38,464 nucleotides of DNA, from contig JAQGAU010000137.1 of assembly GCA_034698045.1 (NCBI GenBank), positions 1-38,464 on the forward strand. The letters run 5' to 3'. Positions 34,501-38,464 of the stretch are shown here, in pieces. The stretch is from Paramacrobiotus richtersi (lineage: Eukaryota > Tardigrada > Eutardigrada > Parachela > Macrobiotidae). A model generated the notes under the pieces. It saw only the letters and a list, made by a program, of their open reading frames with translations, did no database searches and had not been told where the DNA came from. Each line of letters opens with the position of its first letter. The first letter of the stretch is position 1. A program made the translations under genes and the position numbers.

Positions 34501-35967
34501 CAACCCGCCGGAACACTGGTCGCAGGTTTTGCCGGCAAAGTTCTTCTTGCATTGGCACTGTCCTCGGATATCGCAGCTTGTTCCGGTAGCGCCAGTAGGG
34601 TCACATTCACAGTCTGAAAACAGAGTCATTTTTCAGATAAGGTAGCTCGAAAGCTTTACTGGACAACCATCTCACCGAGGCAATCGGGAAGTTTATAGTA
34701 CCCTGATCTACAAAGGTCACAAGCGCGTCCAGCAAAATTGATTTCGCACGCACATTGACCAGTGTTGGGTTCGCAAAAGTTGTGAGCAGATCCAGCGGCA
34801 TGACAGTTGCATTCTGAAAGGACAGTTCGTTACTTAGCCAACATCATACTGTACGTACGCAGTAAATATGTAGGGAGTTCCTAAGATTATAAAAACGCGT
34901 TGTTTCCCGGACAAGCTATCTCGAAAACTTTACTCGAGAATCATCTCACCGAGGCATTGAGGAAAGTCATAGTACCCTGTTGCACAACGGTCACAAGAGC
35001 GTCCAAGAATGTTGATCTTGCACGGACATTGACCAGTCTTTGGATCACAAAAGGCACTAACAGATCCAGCGGCATGACAGTGGCACCCTGAAAGGATAGT
35101 GCGTAACTTTGTAAACACACTACGGTATGCAGCAAAGTGGGTAGTTAGTGGTTGTTCACATTTCGTGTTACTGGTGCTCCTGGATATCCTAAACCCACCC
35201 AAAGTCCTGGCTGGCCTTACAAAGCTTTTTTTAGTTTCGCAGTTTTGCTGTCCTTACCTGGATATCCGGTGTTGGCCGTTTCGCTTTTCATTCCTGGGAC
35301 AAAAAAAGGAATAACCGTGACACTGACAAGCTAGCCGCTACAGCAGGTCTTTTTAGCGCAGAATATCTCCAGAAGGCATCTGATTTGCTGAATTCGTGTA
35401 AGTATTTGGAAATCATTGTAATGCCAACCACTATGGATAACGTGAAACATTTCTCACGACAGGAAATCTCGTGATCTTAATAATTATGGTGTACTGGTAA
35501 GTTCAAATGGTGACAGAAGCGAAGAAACAAGACTACTGACCAATAGTAACACAGAGTACTCAACGTTATTTAGTGATAAATTTATTAAGTTACACTACTA
35601 GAAATATTAAGGTTTAAAACAAATATTTATTTATTTGTTAATAGATATATATTTTTATTTTTTTTATCTGTCCTTTCTGTTAACCAAATGTTTCATTACC
35701 TTGAGCAGCTTCTGTTGCTGTGCCTTCCGCGATCTGTAGGGAATCAGAAGTTAAGAACGAGCGTCTGCTACACCATAACCAGACGTAAGGACAGAAACCG
35801 GTTTTGCTGGCTTAACTACGTATGTCACTCTCGCTTCGTTTACAAATTACAAGCAATACTGCCGAAGACCCGAAGTTAGTAAGGTCTTCCAGCTTACGTA
35901 CCTGACCGGATGTATATGTTACAGTAATGCAAAAGAATGCTAGCGCACAAATTTGATACGTTCGCAT
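31540..35967 (-). CDS. Short collagen IV-like protein with laminin-type EGF modules and NC1 domain
   Basis: The minus-strand exon chain closes in phase at 569 aa. It starts with a signal-peptide exon about 35967-35902 (MRTYQICALAFFCITV..., end uncertain by one base), a 34-nt exon 35733-35700 and a collagen exon 35293-35258. Three laminin-type EGF exons follow: 35087-34950, 34813-34676 and 34613-34455 (CHCHAAGS..C, TGQCACEINFAGRACD). Nine Gly-X-Y exons lie between 34208 and 33221. A 25-nt exon (32822-32798) leads to three NC1 exons, 32717-32512, 32314-32067 and 31830-31540. The NC1 signatures are VVRHSQSS, LWIGYSF, RCVVCQ, IAVHSQSTEIPQCP, LWTGYTF, ASPGSCLEKF and the ending VSRCQVCIK. NC1 drives trimer assembly of basement-membrane collagen IV. 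The triple helix is only about 135 residues with breaks, against well over 1000 in true collagen IV. The start of the first NC1 exon is the least certain splice. Confidence 0.8.
33449..34208 (-). repeat. Tandemly duplicated pair of collagen exons (36 nt + 45 nt)
   Basis: Four successive pairs of exons, each 36 nt then 45 nt, lie at 34208-34173/34110-34066, 34008-33973/33909-33865, 33801-33766/33703-33659 and 33591-33556/33493-33449. The repeat period is about 200-210 bp. Encoded pieces are alike, for example GLKGEMGNAGFP, GRKGEYGIAGLT, GRKGEFGIAALP, and GIPGAM at the end of two 45-nt exons. Each exon begins and ends inside a Gly codon, so any number of pairs keeps the frame. Intron sequence is also shared. 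A 36-nt relative sits at 35293-35258 before the EGF exons. Confidence 0.8.
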
Positions 35968-36320
35968 TCTGAGGGTCGAAAGGTCACACGTTTGGCAGGT
36001 AAAAACCTAAATAATATTCCCTAAGACTCTTGATTGTTAAGCTCGGATCAAAACGTTCCGGTGCAGTTTTCGCTTGATAAGAAGTGCTTGAACCGCAATG
36101 GATACAACAGCACAGTTATAAAGAACTATACGACTTGCCGTCGATATACGTCTGCCATGCAGTCGACAGCGATTTGTGATCGCAAACTGCTACCTTAGCC
36201 ATGGGAAAAGTCGCGAACAAGTCAAGCAAACGGTACCGATGCACTTTGTACCGTGCAAAGGTCAGTCAGGGTTGTCTGAAAAGTTCAGTATGTAACTGTA
36301 CATTTCTGGTACAGTTCACT

Positions 36321-36482
36321 GGTCACGGAAAAGTCGCGAAACATCAGTGTTGTTGACTACATACAGCAAGCTTTTGATGTCCATTCGCATCGTGGTACTG
36401 CACAGTACCAAGATGCGAATGGACATTAAAAGCTTGCCGTATTTAGTAAAAAAGACTGATATTTCGCGACTTTTCCGTGACC
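36321..36482. repeat. Long foldback palindrome with 80-bp arms
   Basis: The arm 36321-36400 (starting GGTCACGGAAAAGTCGCGAA) is matched by the reverse complement of 36403-36482 at close to nine of ten bases, with only two bases between the arms. The ends are nearly perfect and most mismatches lie in the middle of each arm. A transcript from either strand would fold into one long hairpin. It may be a foldback-type miniature element or a hairpin RNA source; no flanking duplication is obvious. Confidence 0.75.
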
Positions 36483-36491
36483 TGTGGCAAA

Positions 36492-36544
36492 AACCTCTTT
36501 CCAGCGCACACTGTACATTGTACAGGGTGCGCTGGAATAAGGTT
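36492..36544. repeat. Second short palindrome next to the first
   Basis: The 25-base arm starting AACCTCTTTCCAGCGCAC pairs with the reverse complement of the sequence up to 36544, with about four mismatches and a loop of a few bases around ATTG. It lies nine bases from the larger palindrome. Confidence 0.65.
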
Positions 36545-37577
36545 CTTACCGGCAAATCCCGCAATGTGGGAGCTAGTTAACCATAATTTTACGTGCACAA
36601 TACAGCCTATTCACTACAGCTTCGAGGGACTAAAACGACTGAGAAATCTGCCAGATTATCGAGATCTTTATCAGCATGCGAACTAACAGTGCTGTAGACT
36701 TTCATTCACAATGCTGTAACGGGGTGCGCAGATAAAAATCTTACTACAAGGCTGCACTATCAGCCGCTGAACTTGACAGTATTTCACTGGGCACTCTCAG
36801 AATCATAATTTTATTAATGTAGTCCGTAAAATAAATGCAGTAGCATCCTTAGATGTTGCGCAAGAGTCGGCCGACGGAAGATTATAGCACAGAATGCGGA
36901 TATGCGTCAATACTATAGCGTAACAAATGATCTTCCTGTATGTCGTACATTTACTGATACGTGTTTACCTGTTCTTTCTACTTCCCTTAACTTTATTAGC
37001 CTTGATCTTGATAGCCGCTCACACATGCAATTAGCATGGCATTGGCCGCTTACCGGCCTTGCCACATCGGAGAATGTTCCGCATCTCATTCTTCGAGCGA
37101 GCTAGCTGATAAACTGTTTTCTCTTTCTTACGAACGACTTTCCCATTGAATGTTGAATAAACTGATAACTGTGACCTTCGTGTGTGTTTCCGAATTCTCC
37201 TGCATAAGCCACGTAACCTTGTGATACCACCATAACAGCCGATACCATCCTGGTGCGCCGTAAGGCAACCCAGTTTGAGAGGATCTCGTTCCTTGTTGTA
37301 ATACCATCAACCACGACATTTATCACGTATACGAAAGCCGGTTTGTTGCAGGCTACCTGACGGGTACCACACTTTTCCAGTTATAACGATGCGACAGCTT
37401 TATTGCAGCCAGTCCGCTAAAGTGACACCATTTCGATCAGTTTTTAGTCTCAGTAAATTCCACCTGTGGACTGTTTTTTTTCTCTTTGTTTCTAACGATG
37501 CTTCATTTTACAGTACACTCTAGATCTCTGTAAGCATCGAAGCATTCCGTCTTATATTCTGATCTGAAACATTCGCC

Positions 37578-38464
37578 ATGACTAATCCGACCGATTCTGA
37601 TTATTGTAACTGGGATCGGGAGCCGCTGCATATGCAGAATAATGTGATCCCATGCGACGTGTTTCTTCACGGCCGCGAAGCAGACTCGACAGCCATTCCT
37701 GCCCATCGCGCGGTTCTAAGCGCCCGCAGCCACTACTTCAGAGCCATGTTCAGCTCGAACATGCGGGAATGTGCAACTCAAGAACATACCAAGTGAAACT
37801 GTGCCAAGGTAGGTACTAACGAACCGTATTTTCATATGCATGGTGAAAGGATGATGTGGCATAATTCTGGCAATGTGCAGGTTGGTGAAATATATCTACA
37901 CGTCAGAACTGAGCCTCGACGAAGCCAACGTGGTACCCCTGCTAAAGGCTGCTCACTTTGTCGACTTGCAGTCTCTAGTTGACACCTGTTGCAAGTTCCT
38001 GGAACGGTATACTGTTCGGGACAACTGCACACCGGTGTGCTATTTGGCCGAGCGCTATCAGTTCACCGATCTGGCTGAAAAAGCCAAGGCTCTCGCCCTG
38101 CGACACTTCCTGACTGTTGGACAAGACGAGGAGTTTTTGGAGCTGGAGTAAGAAATGGTAACAGTTACATACACGATTTTGTCACTGTGCTGTCACGGTT
38201 CTTGGTACTTGTTGGCATACGTATAACCCGCAGATGCCTTAATACCTCTTCCGATTCGCTGATAGGTTCTGGCACTGATCGGAATCAAACAGCATCAACG
38301 TGGAGTCTGAAGATGTTGTACTGGACGCAGTATTCTTTTGGATTCGTCACAAGCCCGCTCAGCGAACACCCATGCTTGAAGAATTGTTGTCCAAGGTCCG
38401 GTTAGCACACGTGAGGCCCAAACATTTGGATCGCTCGGTTGCCGAGTTCATTAGCCAGATGGGA
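37578..38464 (+). pseudogene. KLHL copy 4, frameshifted and cut by the window end
   Basis: Exons align with copies 1-3: 37578-37808, 37881-38157 and 38266 to beyond the window. The BTB start is clear (IPCDVFLHG, PAHRAVLSARSHYFRAMF, YIYTSELSLDEANV) and BACK sequence follows (AQRTPML, VRLAHVRPKHL). Exon 1 is 231 instead of 245 nt because 14 bases are missing at about 37770, which shifts the frame to an early stop at 37794-37796. Exon 2 keeps its 277 nt but has TAA at 38149-38151 where copy 3 has AAA. Exon 3 has one extra base at about 38284. Three independent lesions with otherwise good similarity indicate a pseudogene. The Kelch part, if present, lies outside the window. Confidence 0.82.

Larger units (their letters stand above)
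35968..37577. other. Intergenic region between the collagen gene and KLHL copy 4
   Basis: The collagen gene runs leftwards and KLHL copy 4 rightwards, so both promoters should lie here. Apart from two foldback palindromes at 36321-36544 I recognise nothing; small frames at 36902-37105 and 37102-37326 have no motif. The 5' block shared by KLHL copies 1-3 is not clearly recognisable before copy 4. Confidence 0.45.

Noticed and set aside
35172-35188. Extra 17-nt collagen exon (GYPGAP) between the first collagen exon and the EGF exons
   Set aside because: It has splice-like borders but its phase does not fit the next exon, whereas skipping it does. Probably a decayed exon.
1-38464. tRNA, rRNA, CRISPR arrays, bacterial operons
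   Set aside because: I saw no cloverleaf, ribosomal or spaced-repeat pattern, and the spliced animal gene families exclude a prokaryotic reading.

Overview
The window comes from an animal nuclear genome, not a microbe. Most protein-coding stretches are interrupted by GT-AG introns that join in a consistent phase, many of them only 55-140 bp long. A Spaetzle-type Toll ligand points to a panarthropod. The compact introns and fast-evolving local duplications would fit a tardigrade, but that is an inference and I cannot name a species.

Layout. (1) 1-5726: a minus-strand gene joins an N-terminal IRG-like GTPase module, a MAP3K-like protein kinase and further IRG-like GTPase modules. It is followed by in-frame stops behind which GTPase sequence continues. 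Diverged direct repeats flank it (about 178-600 and 6170-7955). (2) 7983-10826: a seven-exon Spaetzle-like cystine-knot gene with an unusually long tail after the knot. (3) 11395-18221: an eight-exon BTB-BACK-PHR gene of the BTBD1/BTBD2 type. Regions 2 and 3 have very AT-rich introns, unlike the rest of the window. (4) 19293-31046: three tandem plus-strand BTB-BACK-Kelch (KLHL) genes with nearly identical exon lengths. Copy 1 carries a hAT-like MITE at a duplicated 3' splice site and copy 3 has an in-frame TGA. A relic of a PHR domain lies between copies 1 and 2. (5) 31540-35967: a minus-strand gene for a miniature collagen IV-like protein with three laminin-type EGF modules, a run of alternating 36- and 45-nt collagen exons, and a collagen IV NC1 domain. 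(6) 36321-36544: two adjacent foldback palindromes. (7) 37578-38464: a fourth, broken KLHL copy cut by the window end.

Function. The IRG-kinase and Spaetzle genes look immune related. BTBD and KLHL proteins are typically adaptors of cullin-3 ubiquitin ligases. The collagen gene would act in basement membrane. Nothing in the sequence shows that these genes work in one pathway. All exon models were built by hand from splice signals and phase, with no transcript evidence. The strongest candidates for something undescribed are the IRG-kinase fusion and the laminin-EGF/collagen IV chimera.
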